DNA from: Apodospora peruviana
Taxonomy: Eukaryota; Ascomycota; Sordariomycetes; Sordariales; Lasiosphaeriaceae
Assembly: GCA_033439685.1 (NCBI GenBank)
Contig: JAUEDM010000002.1
Coordinates: forward strand, 4,526,001 to 4,590,000
DNA length: 64,000 nt
Reading direction: 5' to 3'
This document shows positions 22,200-33,346 of this stretch, piece after piece (within the stretch, counting starts at the first letter, position 1; each line of letters starts with the position of its first letter). The notes beneath the pieces were generated by a model. That model had not been told where the DNA came from. It saw only the letters and a program-made list of their open reading frames with translations, and searched no databases. A program made the position numbers and the translations under genes.

Positions 22200-24468
22200 G
22201 GTGATAGATTAGGGTGGTGGTTGTGGGGAAAAGAGTCGAGATAGGTCCAAAATGGAATTGAAGAAGATAATTTCAAGCTCGTGCGATTCCCGGATCGACA
22301 GAGCAGAGGTTGATGGTAGTTTGCCTGAGACGGAGCAAAGGTCGAAAAAATTGGTGTGATGTTCGCGGGAGGTTGGAAAGGGGAGGTGATTTTAAGGTCA
22401 GCTTTTGGTTTGGGCCGGCGTGGGAGTGGGTGGATTTGAGGGGGGGGGGGAGGAAGTGCGAAGAAAGGAAGGAAAGGCTGGGCGGTGCACTCTGCACACT
22501 GCACAGCGGCAACGATGTCACAAGTGGAAATGCAGTGCCAGACACTGGACTGCAACGAATGGACAAGACCTGGCAGCAGGAATTGTGGGCTTCGGACACT
22601 GCTGCAGAGGAGATGCCAACTGGTGGGCGGGTGTGGGTGAGGAGCTGGAGCAGGACCCGGATGCACCGACGGACGGCGGGCGGCGACGGGCTGGTGGGTT
22701 TCTGGTGGGCAGGCGAGACCGCCTAATTTGGGAGGAAACAAGGGATCTTCTTGCCGCTTTAACGCTTTTTGGCAGCCATCCCCTTACTAACGAGCGAACT
22801 CGCGCATGCACGAGGTTGGGTTGGCCACCAGTCTTCGTCACTCGTTGTGGCTGGGGACCTTTTTACGACGACAAGAACAGGCAATGTTCGACGGCGGCAA
22901 GAGTCTCGATGTCGATATCTCGGGTCCAACCGTCTGTCGTCGCAGTCCTGGCCATGATATTTCGACCTTTGACATGGAAGTTAAGCCTTGACAACGACGA
23001 CAGCGACGCAGGAGGAGCCTTGTGATACTGACCTCGACTATCTCGGTCTCTAGAGTCCAAATACTCTTCGTCCGATCCAACAATGTTGTCGTCAAGCAAG
23101 GCTGCGTGTTGCTGACACCGTCAGATCTTTTGTCCGACTCCATGGTGGCCATCATCCTCAGCCGGCTTCGTCTCCGAGCTTATCGGGCTGACGTACGCAC
23201 ATCCGTATACCTCTCTAGCTGTCATTGTTTCATGAAGCCATGAGACTGAAATTACATGACGAACTCTCTCCGTGAACCACTCTGCCAAGCAGGCAATCTC
23301 GCTATTCACTCTGAATATATCTATACTGGTACCTGACAGGCTTTCATATTCCGAGCCGGGGCCGAGTAGCCATCTTATGCTGGCGGACCACGTCCTCTGG
23401 CAGCCTTGGATCAGAGAAGGTTCGAAACAGTTTCCCAGACAAGCGACATCTTAATAGCAGCGTTAACGCCACCCTCCATTGAAGAACCGATACGCTTCCC
23501 CGCCAACGTCGAGCATGTAGCCCGCCTGCGGCTGGCCCAGGCGCCGGTGATGTCTAGTGTACGCGGCTTTCTCAGGCAGAAGTGTGCATATCGGACACAG
23601 GAGGATTCTCCGGGTTCCACCACGATCTGCTCCAGCAATCGAGCTCCATGGGTTACAGAACGGTTCGGTCTACCAGTCGGTGAAGTCGAAATAAGGGCAG
23701 ACCCGGCGACACGGAACTGCAGGACCTGGTTGATGACCTTTTTTGCCCCTGCCTGAGCTCCTCGAACTGGGGAAGGATGAAGCTATAACCATCCCCACGA
23801 GAGTTCCCAATAGCGGCGACGAGGGGCAAGGTGGGGCAACTTTCCACTTTTTTCTTGTGCGTCGTGGAGGGGCAAGGGCACAGACCAGAAATCCAGAGAT
23901 TGGCCAGCCAAATTTGTTGGGGGCCTTGGCTGTCACGAGCACGCGTCCAAGATATTTCATGAATCTCTTGCCAGTGACGTTCTCACTACACTGCACGCTT
24001 CTTGTTTTACGGGTTTTGCAATAGATCTATCGCATATACTTAGACTACTGCTGGAAATGCTATTCAATCGATTGAAATACGGGAGTTTTCTACTCTGATT
24101 CTGCATCGACAGGGATCGACATTTGCTGACGGTCACGCACGTGTTGGGGTGGCTTGGCCAAGTGCCGCCTAACCCGTTTCGGATGGAAATCTCGTGAAGA
24201 TTCGCGAATCTCCAAACTTCCAAGTTGTAAATCAACAACGGTGCAGTACCTCATAAAGTGAAAGGTATCTCGATAAACATTCCAAAATTTCTAAGCTCTT
24301 TTCTACTATCACTTATTCAGATCAAACGACAACTCGAGTCTCAAAAGTCCGTACAACAAATCCTACCGAAAGAAGAAAAGAAGCAAGCCCAATCGCATTT
24401 CTCTCGCCCGCGCCCAAAATCACAACCCCTCCAAACCACCAAAAAGAGTCCGCCAGCCAGCCATAGCG
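22200..24468. other. Divergent upstream region of actin and FES1
   Basis: About 2.3 kb. The actin side (22200-22500) is rich in CT on the transcribed strand, with a run of G at 22440-22450, as in strong fungal promoters and leaders. The FES1 side (24250-24468) is CA-rich. Between them no open frame carries a motif, so I call no gene. Confidence 0.5.
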
Positions 24469-25188
24469 ATGGACAAAAATCTCAACAACCTCCTTAAATG
24501 GAGCATCGAAAACACCGCTCCCTCATCCACCTCCTACACCGTAACAGCAAGAGAAAACCCCTCCACGAATGAAAACACCACCACAACCGGGGCGGCCGAT
24601 GTCCCCGGCGCCGCGCCGCGCCCGATCGACCCGGCGGTCATGAACGCGCTCTTCGGCGGGCCCTCAGAAGCCGAGCTCATGAAGGCCGCGATCGAAGTGA
24701 TCACCTCGCCAACATCAGACGAAGTTCCCCTCGACTCCAAGCTCACAGCGTTCGACAACCTCGAGCAGCTGATCGAGTCGCTCGACAACGCCAACAACCT
24801 CGAGCCACTGGCACTCTGGTCTCCGCTCCTTTCGATGCTCGACACGGAAGAGCATCATGATCTGCGGCGCATGGCGGCCTGGTGCGTAGGTACCGCTGTG
24901 CAGAATAATGTGCGCACCCAAGAGCGGTTGCTGGCTATGGGTGGCTTGCCGAGGCTTGTGAGAGTTGCAACCAGAGAAGACGAGTACGAGAGCGTGAGAC
25001 GGAAAGCGGTGTATGCGCTCAGCTCGGCGGTGAGGAATTACCAGCCTGCTATGGATGTTGTGGCGGACGAGCTGCATAAGCGCAGTGTGCATAAGGAGAA
25101 AAAGCAGGTGGATGCGACGGATATGGATGCCGTTGATGAGGTTATTAATGGGTTGAGGGAGTTGGTTGCTGCTGCCACCAAATCATAA
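24469..25188 (+). CDS. FES1: Fes1, Hsp70 nucleotide exchange factor
   Basis: A single exon of 239 residues. Fes1 binds the Hsp70 nucleotide-binding domain in the cytosol and speeds ADP release, which supports delivery of misfolded proteins to degradation. The start MDKNLNNLLKWSIEN is the family signature. An Ala/Thr-rich linker follows, then armadillo-like helices: AFDNLEQLIESLDNANNLEPL, LRRMAAWCVGTAVQNN, LLAMGGLPRLVRV and VRRKAVYALSSAVRNYQPA. The C-terminus is a helical acidic tail. Length fits the fungal family (about 200-290). Confidence 0.96.
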   Translation: MDKNLNNLLKWSIENTAPSSTSYTVTARENPSTNENTTTTGAADVPGAAPRPIDPAVMNALFGGPSEAELMKAAIEVITSPTSDEVPLDSKLTAFDNLEQLIESLDNANNLEPLALWSPLLSMLDTEEHHDLRRMAAWCVGTAVQNNVRTQERLLAMGGLPRLVRVATREDEYESVRRKAVYALSSAVRNYQPAMDVVADELHKRSVHKEKKQVDATDMDAVDEVINGLRELVAAATKS

Positions 25189-25798
25189 GCAGCAGAATGG
25201 GATGTAGAACCAACGGACTGCCTCGACTATGTGGGTGGTGGTGCGGTGGGCTTTTCCGTTATATCTCTCCTGTTTCCTTATTGTTCAGACGATATGCATT
25301 CATAGGCGTTCTCGGGGGCCTCATTTCTACATGGGAGGGAAGGCAGGTAAAATTGGGAAAAGTTTGTAGCTGGTTAGCTGGGCATGGAGGATATCTATCT
25401 TGGTCTAGGCATTTTCACCATCATACGAGAAATGGAGAGGGAGATACAACAAATAGAATGGGAAATTAAGCCAGGCGTCGCTATGATATACACCTACAAT
25501 CATGCCTTGTGCCAACAGAATAGTAGCTCGTCATTTTCTGTAATAGATTCGAATGATTTACTCGTGTGATGCTTATTCTGTGTTGATTCTCTCACACATT
25601 TCTCCTTCCAATGGTGGACACATGCCCCTTGACTGCCCAGTCGCTTCTGGATTTCTCTCTTTATCAAGCCCGAAGGTATAGAATATAGAGATCTATAATT
25701 CTGATCGTACAAAATAATAACAGTTGTAGCCATATACACAAGAGTAAAAGGCCTGACGTTGTAGACTACTGTTACAAGCTCCTGCAGCCTTGGCTCTT
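25189..25798. other. Convergent 3' region of FES1 and MRPL7
   Basis: 610 bp with both 3' UTRs. AT-rich from 25400. No gene seen. Confidence 0.6.
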
Positions 25799-27095
25799 CT
25801 AGTCCCTCAACTCTCCGTAAAACGGAAGGCCCATAGCCTTCATTAATAACCTCGCGTGCCTGTCCGAAGTCGCCGTCGTCTTGATAAAGATACGACAACC
25901 CGTCAGCATCTTGCCCGGGTACATCTATAATCCGCCGTGTCAGTATCGTGACGTGGTGATAACAAGTGATTTCTAGAGGAATGCTTACATCGTGGTTGAG
26001 CTCGATCTCGGGGAACAGATGCATATGCTCGGTAGACAGACCAAACGAGAGATTACCAGAGCTGTCACCAGTGGTTCCTATTTGATAAAGAAAAAACTTG
26101 TTAGTAAGAGCGACTCCTACCACCGTTCTTGCATGTGTTAGGCGAGTGTCGACAGACAGAAAACCATACCCTTAACACCCGGCCACTCCTTGATCCGCGG
26201 CAGCACGATATGAATCAGCCGATCCAAAAACTCATACGCCTGGTTCCCGTACATGGTGCACTTGACACCCGACCTCTGGCCCTTGCGGATGCGCCAGGCC
26301 TGCACGTCCTGCTTGGTCTTGGTGATCTCGGGGAGCACACCCGTGATGGACATGAGCATCATCCGCGCCACGAGCAGGTGGTCCGGCTCGTCGGCAGCCT
26401 TGGGCGCATAGGTGGCTATCGTGATCTCTTTGATCTCGGGGATGTGGCGGAAGGTGATGTCGCGCTCCTTGAGCGTGAGCTGCGGCGAGCCGCGCGGCGC
26501 GCGCCGGTCGCGGTTCTTGAAGTAGGGCGAGTCGCCAACCCAGGAGCGCAAACGCTCGGCGGGCTCGCGGCTGGGTGTTCCGGGCGGCACGTGGTTGTAG
26601 GCGAGCGTCATCAGATCAGACGCCACCGTCGCCCGGTAGGTCTCTTTGAGTCTGGGGAGGTTGAAGGGGCCTGGGACGTAGTCTCGCGCGATCGGGTCCG
26701 ACGACGGGGGCGACTGGATCGGATGCAGCGGGCCGCGATTGTACTTTGGGGGATGGTATTGATATCTAAAGACATAAGGAGATTAGGAGTTGTTGGTTCG
26801 AGAAAGGAGTGGTAGTTGGGTTGTGTGTTGTTTGTTGAACGTACCTGCTTCCGGGCAGGTTGAACTCTCTATCCGCTGCGCGCTTCCATGGTCTGAACTC
26901 CTTCTTCTCCTCGGGGCTGAGCTGGGGAGCGTCGAGGGTCGTGGTCTCGAGCTCCTCGAGTATCGCTGCTGTTACTGCCGCCGCCGAAGCAGCGGTTCGC
27001 CGTTGTGTGCACGCCGGTGCCGGGTATGCTTGGCGCGACAGCGGCGAGAGTGGAAGGCTTCGAGCCGATCTGTAGGCACCGCGGAGGCTTGCCAT
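25799..27095 (-). CDS. MRPL7: Mitochondrial large-subunit ribosomal protein L7 (uL5m)
   Basis: Four exons (27095-26845, 26765-26170, 26077-25989, 25924-25799) give 353 residues. Joins are PGSR/YQYHPPKYN, GVKG/TTGDSSGNLSFGLS and ELNHD/MYPGKMLTGCRIFI. The protein belongs to the central protuberance of the mitochondrial large subunit. The N-terminal 40 residues (MASLRGAYRSARSLPLSPLSRQA) are a clear mitochondrial presequence. The L5 core contains RDITFRHIPEIKEITIATYA, QAWRIRKGQRSGVKCTMYG and a C-terminal L5 domain ending MGLPFYGELRD. Filamentous fungal Mrpl7 is about this long. A telomere-like box lies 229 bp upstream of the start codon. Confidence 0.96.
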
Positions 27096-27893
27096 TGTGA
27101 GTACACACGGTAGCAGAGACCTCAATTGGCAAGGCGTAGCTTCGGGGAGGTGTCGCGGGCGTGGACTCGGGTTGGATGTCGGTGAGCTTGTGGCTGGTTG
27201 ATTAACAGACTGATTCCATTTGATAGGTATCGCCCTGGGAAATTTTCTGGGACTCGACAGCTCGGGATGAACCGAAGACGGGACGTACTGCTGTTGGCCA
27301 TGTGGGGCCGGCCCGGGCGATGGGGGTTAGGGTTAGCACTAGGTCGGCACCCTTTTCACCCCTATTGCACTTACATTTCAGTAGAAAGGAGCCAAAAATG
27401 TCTTTTGAATCAGCTTGTTAAGTTTCGGTTGCTTATTTGGTTAGTAATTTCATTCTGTTTGCAGTTTCGTATTGAAATTCCTCAAAGCCAATGGCGGTGA
27501 TATATTCCTTCTGGTCTGGTCATAGAACTCCCGGGCGAGAGAGTGTTCAAGACGTACACCGGTGTACCTTCTACTAAAGTCAGACAAGTTGTAAAGATAG
27601 TTATACAGCCATGTAATGATGTACGAAAAGACGCCGGCCGGGACAGAAATAAATATATCGAAGGATGTGCTGGGCATGCCGATGACGAGGATCAGAACTG
27701 TAACCTCACTCTGACTTTGAAAGTGCGGATAGTAGCTTTCCATACCACCCAATACATCAGCTGCAAACATCTTGACTCAACTGCATCACGGTGAAAACAG
27801 GCGGTAAACTGAAGCAAATCCCACAACATCCACTTTGCTCTCATTCATATTCCTTTCTTCTTTTCGTTAACCAGATATCCAGCCATCAACCAT
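27096..27893. other. Upstream region of MRPL7 and 3' region of LSG1
   Basis: 798 bp. Contains the telobox at 27324-27336 on the MRPL7 side and a more AT-rich stretch (27360-27850). No gene seen. Confidence 0.55.
27324..27336 (-). promoter_or_regulatory. Telobox-like site (two TTAGGG units)
   Basis: The plus strand reads GGGTTAGGGTTAG. Towards MRPL7 this is CTAACCCTAACCC, containing the AACCCTAA telobox. Tbf1-type proteins use this sequence at ribosomal protein genes in several fungi, and here it precedes a mitochondrial ribosomal protein gene. Confidence 0.5.
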
Positions 27894-29910
27894 TCATACC
27901 AAATCATCAGTATTGCCCTTATTATCTACCCTGTTCTTCCTCTTCTGCTTGTTACCGCCCTTGAAGTGTCTCTTCCCCGTCATCATCTGCACCTCCTTGG
28001 GATCCATGCCAGTCTCGACCGCAATCAGCTCCCTCATCTTGCGCTTACTCAGCTGCTTACCGCTCGTGAGCTCTGCTAACCTACCCTGCTCCGAGTACTT
28101 GTGGTTGAATGGCATCTTTAGATGACCTCCAGCACCAGAACCGGCTCTAAAGAAGGCTTTGTCGAGCTTCTTTGACTTGACTCCTTGCGGGGGTCGCCCC
28201 GCGGACGGTTCTCCATCAATCGAGATGTCATCTTCGTCCTCATCTCCTCCTTCTGCGAGCGCAATGGCCTCCAATGCTGCAGCAATGGCAGCCGGTCTTC
28301 TCTTTTCCGGAAGGTGATCGATATCGTAGAGCTCCTCGTTGAACTCATCCCCTTCAATATCACCGGGGGGTGGTTGGACCCAGAGGAGCTTTCCGTTGAC
28401 GTAGTCTTTGAGGACATATCTCGCTGCTCTTGACTGATCTGGTTGACCCATACCTTGCGTCATGAACCCTCTGTGCCTTGCATAGGCGCTCAGAAGCTCA
28501 TCTGCCGTGGGTTTGCCGGTTCCGCCTTCTTCTATAGGGCGAGTGCGTATTTGGATTGAGTATACAGCCTCCAGGAATGGTTGCGGGATTCGGCGGGCTA
28601 CGAGAGTAGCAGGCCCGCTATACTCTCGGAGCTGATCGATGGGAAGGACACCGTTGCAAACAAGCTCTGCCTTGGTGCTGGCAAAATTGGGGAAGACCAG
28701 ACCCGGGCAATCGCACAACATGACCTTGTCACTCAGATGGATTGTTTGGAAATGCTTCGTCTTACCAGGCGTGGACGAAACAGATACCTTCTTGGCTCCA
28801 ACTAACGCGTTGATCGTAGACGACTTTCCGACATTGGGATAGCCGACCAAACCAACCTGAAGTTTACGATCCGCACCTACATTTTTGTTAGCAACTGTAG
28901 GAAATAGCACACATGTGTGGTTACTCACCCATTCCTTCCGGCGCAAATTGCAAGAATATGTTCTCCAGCTCGTCCACCGTCAGGATCCGAGTATCCGCAT
29001 CCTCCCCTTCTGGATCTTCAAAGTCGTCATCGGACGAATCCTCTTCGTCCTCTGAGTCCGCAGCTGTCTGTTTCCCGCGCGAGGAACCCTCCAGACCGTT
29101 TTTCGCACCATCTTCTTCATTCAGTTCCGCCTCAATCATCTCCTTGGCCAGAGCAGCCGAAAAGAACTTGTACGCAATATTTGCCCCTTTCAGATAGTCT
29201 GCCCATGCTCTTCTCTGCTTGTACGTCATCATGTCCGCCTTGTTGATCAGGAGGAGGTTCTTCTTCTTGGAGTCAACATCCTTGACGTACGACTCGAGAT
29301 CCTCAGACCGGAACATGAGAGGATTCCTGGCATCAACAATCTGCACCACCACATCTGATCGCTCGATAACTCTCCATAATTGCCTCCAGACCTCCAAATT
29401 TCTCTCAAAGGGCGTCATTAACAGGTCTTGGTTCTCCTGAAGTTCGGCAAGACCCCTCCTCCAGTTCAGAAAGCTTTCGCGCTCCATCTTGTCCAATTCC
29501 TCCGGGGTGGTCTTGGAGTCCCATTTCGGCCTCCTCGGCACCGTCAGCTTTCCCTTGTGCTCTCTATGCTTCCCTAACACTGCTCTCTCCTCGGCCGCGG
29601 AAAGGAGGTAGGGGTTGAGATTGGTTGTGTGGATGATCTTGACATTGTTCATCTTCTCGGCGGTGAAATCTGTGTCGGCCAGCTCGGCGGTTGCCAGGAA
29701 CTCGTCCAGAGCGCCCTGCTCCGTGACGGATCGCATTTTGACCCATGAAGCCTCCTTCTTGTCATTGGTGATGTACTCCTCGCCAGTTGCATGGTTGATA
29801 CGGGTAACGCCCGTTCCTCGCTTCCGGTCGGCGCCTTTGCCTTTGCCGAACCGGTCGTTCATAAGTGTGTTGCCGAGCCCGACGGCATTCTTGGACTTGG
29901 GTTGCGGCAT
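27894..29910 (-). CDS. LSG1: Lsg1, 60S subunit export/maturation GTPase
   Basis: Exons 29910-28929 and 28876-27894 (52-bp intron, donor GTGAGT) give 654 residues. Lsg1 is a cytoplasmic GTPase that frees the export adaptor Nmd3 from pre-60S subunits. It is circularly permuted: G4 (LLINKADMM) precedes G1 (GYPNVGKSS, restored just after the splice), the SVSSTPGKTKHFQT region and G3 (DCPGL). The N-terminus NAVGLGNTLMNDR and the AEKMNNVKIIHTTNLNPYLLSAAEE block are family hallmarks. An acidic spacer (DSEDEEDSSDDD) and a basic C-terminus (RHFKGGNKQKRKNR) are typical. It shares a divergent promoter with LTV1. Confidence 0.97.
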
Positions 29911-30375
29911 CGTGGGTCGTGTCCGGAGGTGCGGCCCTTGTTAACTTTTGGATCTTTTAGATTGGGATTCGGAGGAATGGCGACTCTTTAAAATCGCTCG
30001 AATTTTGCGCAAGAAAAAAAGAAGCCAAAGGTAAGAGCGTATTTATTTGCTCCTCTACACTCGGTTGTTGTTGATTGCTGATAAATTCAGACTCATCCGA
30101 ACCTGATTGAGGGGCAAATTTGCCCGCTGCTCTGCCACCCCACCTCTAGAATAGGGCAATCTTCAAGGAAATTTCATCACTGAGCGATAAGATAAGCCCT
30201 GGAAAAGTCATTGCCCCACCAGAAATATTGGGCAGGACCCCGATTTCAACCATTGCGGTCTCGTTGATTCTCCTCTTTTGCAAGCCGACGAGTGGATTAA
30301 ATTGTCACTGACGCATTCTGACTTCCATACCGTCTATAGACCAAGTCACCACTTGCGATAGCAACTGTAGCCAAA
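29911..30375. promoter_or_regulatory. Shared divergent promoter of LSG1 and LTV1
   Basis: 465 bp between the start codons. It holds a perfect 14-bp palindrome GGGCAAATTTGCCC at 30112-30125 and a double GATAAGATAAG at 30186-30196. Both are candidate regulator sites shared by a 60S and a 40S assembly factor. Confidence 0.65.
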
Positions 30376-31676
30376 ATGCCGCGCGGAAAGTGGATGTAAG
30401 TCGGGTTCTGTCCGGTCCCCCTATCCGGCGCGCTGCTAACAGCTGTCTCCCCTGCAGCGACAAGAAGACGGCGACACACTTTAACTTGGTGTTTCGTCCT
30501 CAAAATGATCCTCTTATCCACGATGAGTCGGCACCGGAAATGGTGCTGAACCCGGTCCAGCGCCCTAATGCGTCGAAAGCAAAAGGTCTTGGTGACTTGG
30601 CCTCGGAGCTCGGATCCGATGCCCAGAGCATCCGCGACAACGAGGGCGAGGCGGCCAACCATGGCATTTTCTACGACGACACCGACTATGATTATATGCA
30701 GCATATGCGCGATCTAGGCCAGGGTACTGGAGGTGCTGTGTTTGTTGAGGCAAATACGGCGAGCCAGGGCAAGGGAAAGCAAAAGTTCTCTCTCGAGGAC
30801 TCGCTGCGCCAGCTTGACCTGAAAAACAATGCCGAGGACCTGCTAGACAAGGAGCTCCTCCCAAACACAAATCTCCAGAGACTCACATACCAAGAGCAAC
30901 AAGATGTCCCGGACGCTATCGCAGGGTTTCAGCCCGACATGGACCCGCGCCTGCGGGAGGTGCTAGAAGCGCTAGAGGACGAGGCCTATGTTGATGATGA
31001 TGAGGACATATTTCAAGAACTAGCAAAGGATGCAGAGGAGCTACACCCAGACGAATTTGAAGAGTCTTACGATGACTATGATGAGGACGGATGGGAGTCG
31101 GACCACACAGCAAAACCAACCAGGGAATACAAGACCAAGGATGATGACGAAGTTCCAGATCTAGTCGACACAGGAGACGTTCCAGAGGAGGGCCCTTCAG
31201 GGGACTGGATGGAGGATTTCAAGAAGTTCAAGAATGACCAAAAGGGCGAGAAGAAGGTGAAAGCACCCGCAGCGCCGTCAGAAATCCAGTCATCCATATG
31301 GACAACGACCACGAACGGTGGCCGAAAAAAGAAGAGAAGCGGCGCCATGACGAACCCCTCCACATACTCGATGACGTCTTCGTCGCTCGTCCGCACAGAA
31401 CAGCTGGGCATCTTGGACGCGCGGTTCGAGAAGCTTGAAGAGAAATATAACGCCGATATGGACGACATGGGTTCCATTTCGGCGGTGTCGACCGCCTCCA
31501 CCGTACAAGGTCCGCTGAGGGCCGACTTTGATGGTATGCTGGACGAGTTTTTGGACGGCTACTCCATGAGCGGCAAGAAGAGGATGAAAAGGATGAAGTA
31601 CCAAAATGGTCTAGAGCAGCTTGATGAGATCAGGAAAGGACTTGGGCCGGCGAAGGTCCGTCCGACGTTTATGTGA
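30376..31676 (+). CDS. LTV1: Ltv1, 40S subunit assembly factor
   Basis: A 20-nt first exon (30376-30395) joins 30458-31676 across a 62-bp intron (donor GTAAGT, branch GCTAAC) to give 412 residues. Ltv1 binds Enp1 and Rps3 on the pre-40S head and must be phosphorylated and released for final maturation. The start MPRGKWIDKKTATHFNLVFRPQNDPL is restored exactly over the splice, and DYDYMQHMRDLG is the next family block. Acidic stretches follow in the middle. The C-terminal region ends with DGMLDEFLDGYS and LDEIRKGLG, again typical. Divergent from LSG1. Confidence 0.96.
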
Positions 31677-33346
31677 TGATCGACCGGATCTCATAGTTTA
31701 ATGCCTTGGTTACGGATGAATGAATTAAACTGACTTTGCGTTATCCTCTTTGGTGGTTTCTTCCCTAGTGACTAATGAGGTGTATTTCTCGGCTGGGAGC
31801 AGACTCAAGCTCGGTAAGAAAGAAAGGAAAGAAAAAAGCCGTTCCGACTTCGACTCGAACCAATCATCTTACAGATGAGAACAAAAGCGAAGGTGCAACG
31901 ACCGGGGTCGCCGCTACACTACCAGTACGAAAGGGGGGATTTTCGTTGAAGTCAGTCTCGCTACTTCGCTGAGATTGGTTGTTGGTATTTGTGACTATAT
32001 AGTCCGTTGCAAGATTCGGATTGAAGAAACACGACGAGCGGTTGGGGCAAACTGATATAGTCTAACCCACAATGTTTCAAGTGATATAATCCCTTATAGC
32101 ATTTGAGAGACTGTCCCGTTTTATAGAACTCACACTGGAAATATAAATCGCTTAATGAGACCTTTAAGGTAAGAGAGGTTGTTGTCGAGCTGATATCGTG
32201 ATGTCCCAGAATCGGTAACCTTTCCTGGGCGTCGTGCGAACGTAAAGGGCATCCACCGTTCTAGGTATGGCTAATGGTATCAACGGCTCAGGTGGAAGGT
32301 GTTTTGAGAGATAGACAGTGTTTAGTCCTGGGGTGGAAGTCATGAGAAGGGGTTTCATCTGCGCTGCATTACCCATATTTCAACTTTCTCCCAAGAGCCC
32401 GCCATTCCGTTGAAGATTGATGATGCAGGGTTGGATTAAGGTTACAGGCGATCAAGCGAATCTTGGCAAGGATCATCCGAGTGCTGTAGCTTGTAGGGCT
32501 CTTCACCACCGGCTGGACAATGATATTTTCTTCCATATCATACATAAAAATAAGAAGAAAAGCGATTGTTAGTATAAGATTCATATTAAATATGTATTCC
32601 ACCTTTGCGAACCTATCGTGATTAAGATTGAGGCCTGGTGAGGACCACCGGATCGGGAAGCGGCTGACAGATCGTGCACAGCAGTTTACTGGCCGTGCAG
32701 CTTCAGCTTTCAGGGTTCTTTTTTGGCGGGTCCCTTAATTACGGTGACGGGATGTGGGGCAGCCCAGGCCAGAAGCCGTGCGTCAAAAGGCGCGCCAGTT
32801 GCTGCATCCATTTAGCTGGTCAGCACAATGACGTCGACGGGCAAGGAGTGCGATGGGATACTCTGGTTGGTCGGCTTCGTCACTCGTGACACAGTCCATC
32901 GTTGTGCGCCGTCTTCGTCAGACTGCCAACAGAGGCGCCTACAAAGCTCTCGAGGCCTCAAGGTAGGCCGTCATCGTTTCTGCCTTTCATAATTTCATCA
33001 CGACCTGTTTTTTGGCCGATGTTGCGCGCATCAAACATATTCCCATCTTGACCATCACTCGATCTTTTGCTCTGAGTGACTTGTGTAAACCATACAAAGT
33101 TGATAGACGGCTCGATTTTCTTACCTCCACTTGGGCCATTCTCAGCTCAAAGACCTAAATCTCTCATCTCAAGCTTCGTATCCGCTTGTTGAACCTTTCA
33201 ATTACCTACAACCTCTATTCAAAGCATCTCCTAGACAGGGTGAAGAGAGAACATCAACAGGCATCAACTCGAACTGCCCCGCACCGTCAACCCCAACCCG
33301 CGCGTGTTCTTGGCCAGCCCGGGCAGGGAGGCAATCAGTTCTCAAG
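31677..33346. other. Intergenic region before EIS1
   Basis: About 1.67 kb. 31980-32640 is AT-rich and carries only short motif-free frames on the minus strand. 33000-33346 probably includes the EIS1 promoter and leader. An additional 5' exon of EIS1 may lie here. Confidence 0.45.

Noticed and set aside
31820..31930. tRNA-like sequence on the minus strand (GGTTCGAGTCG followed by a T run)
   Set aside because: The T-stem does not pair and no matching 5' acceptor strand or A box lies at the right distance.
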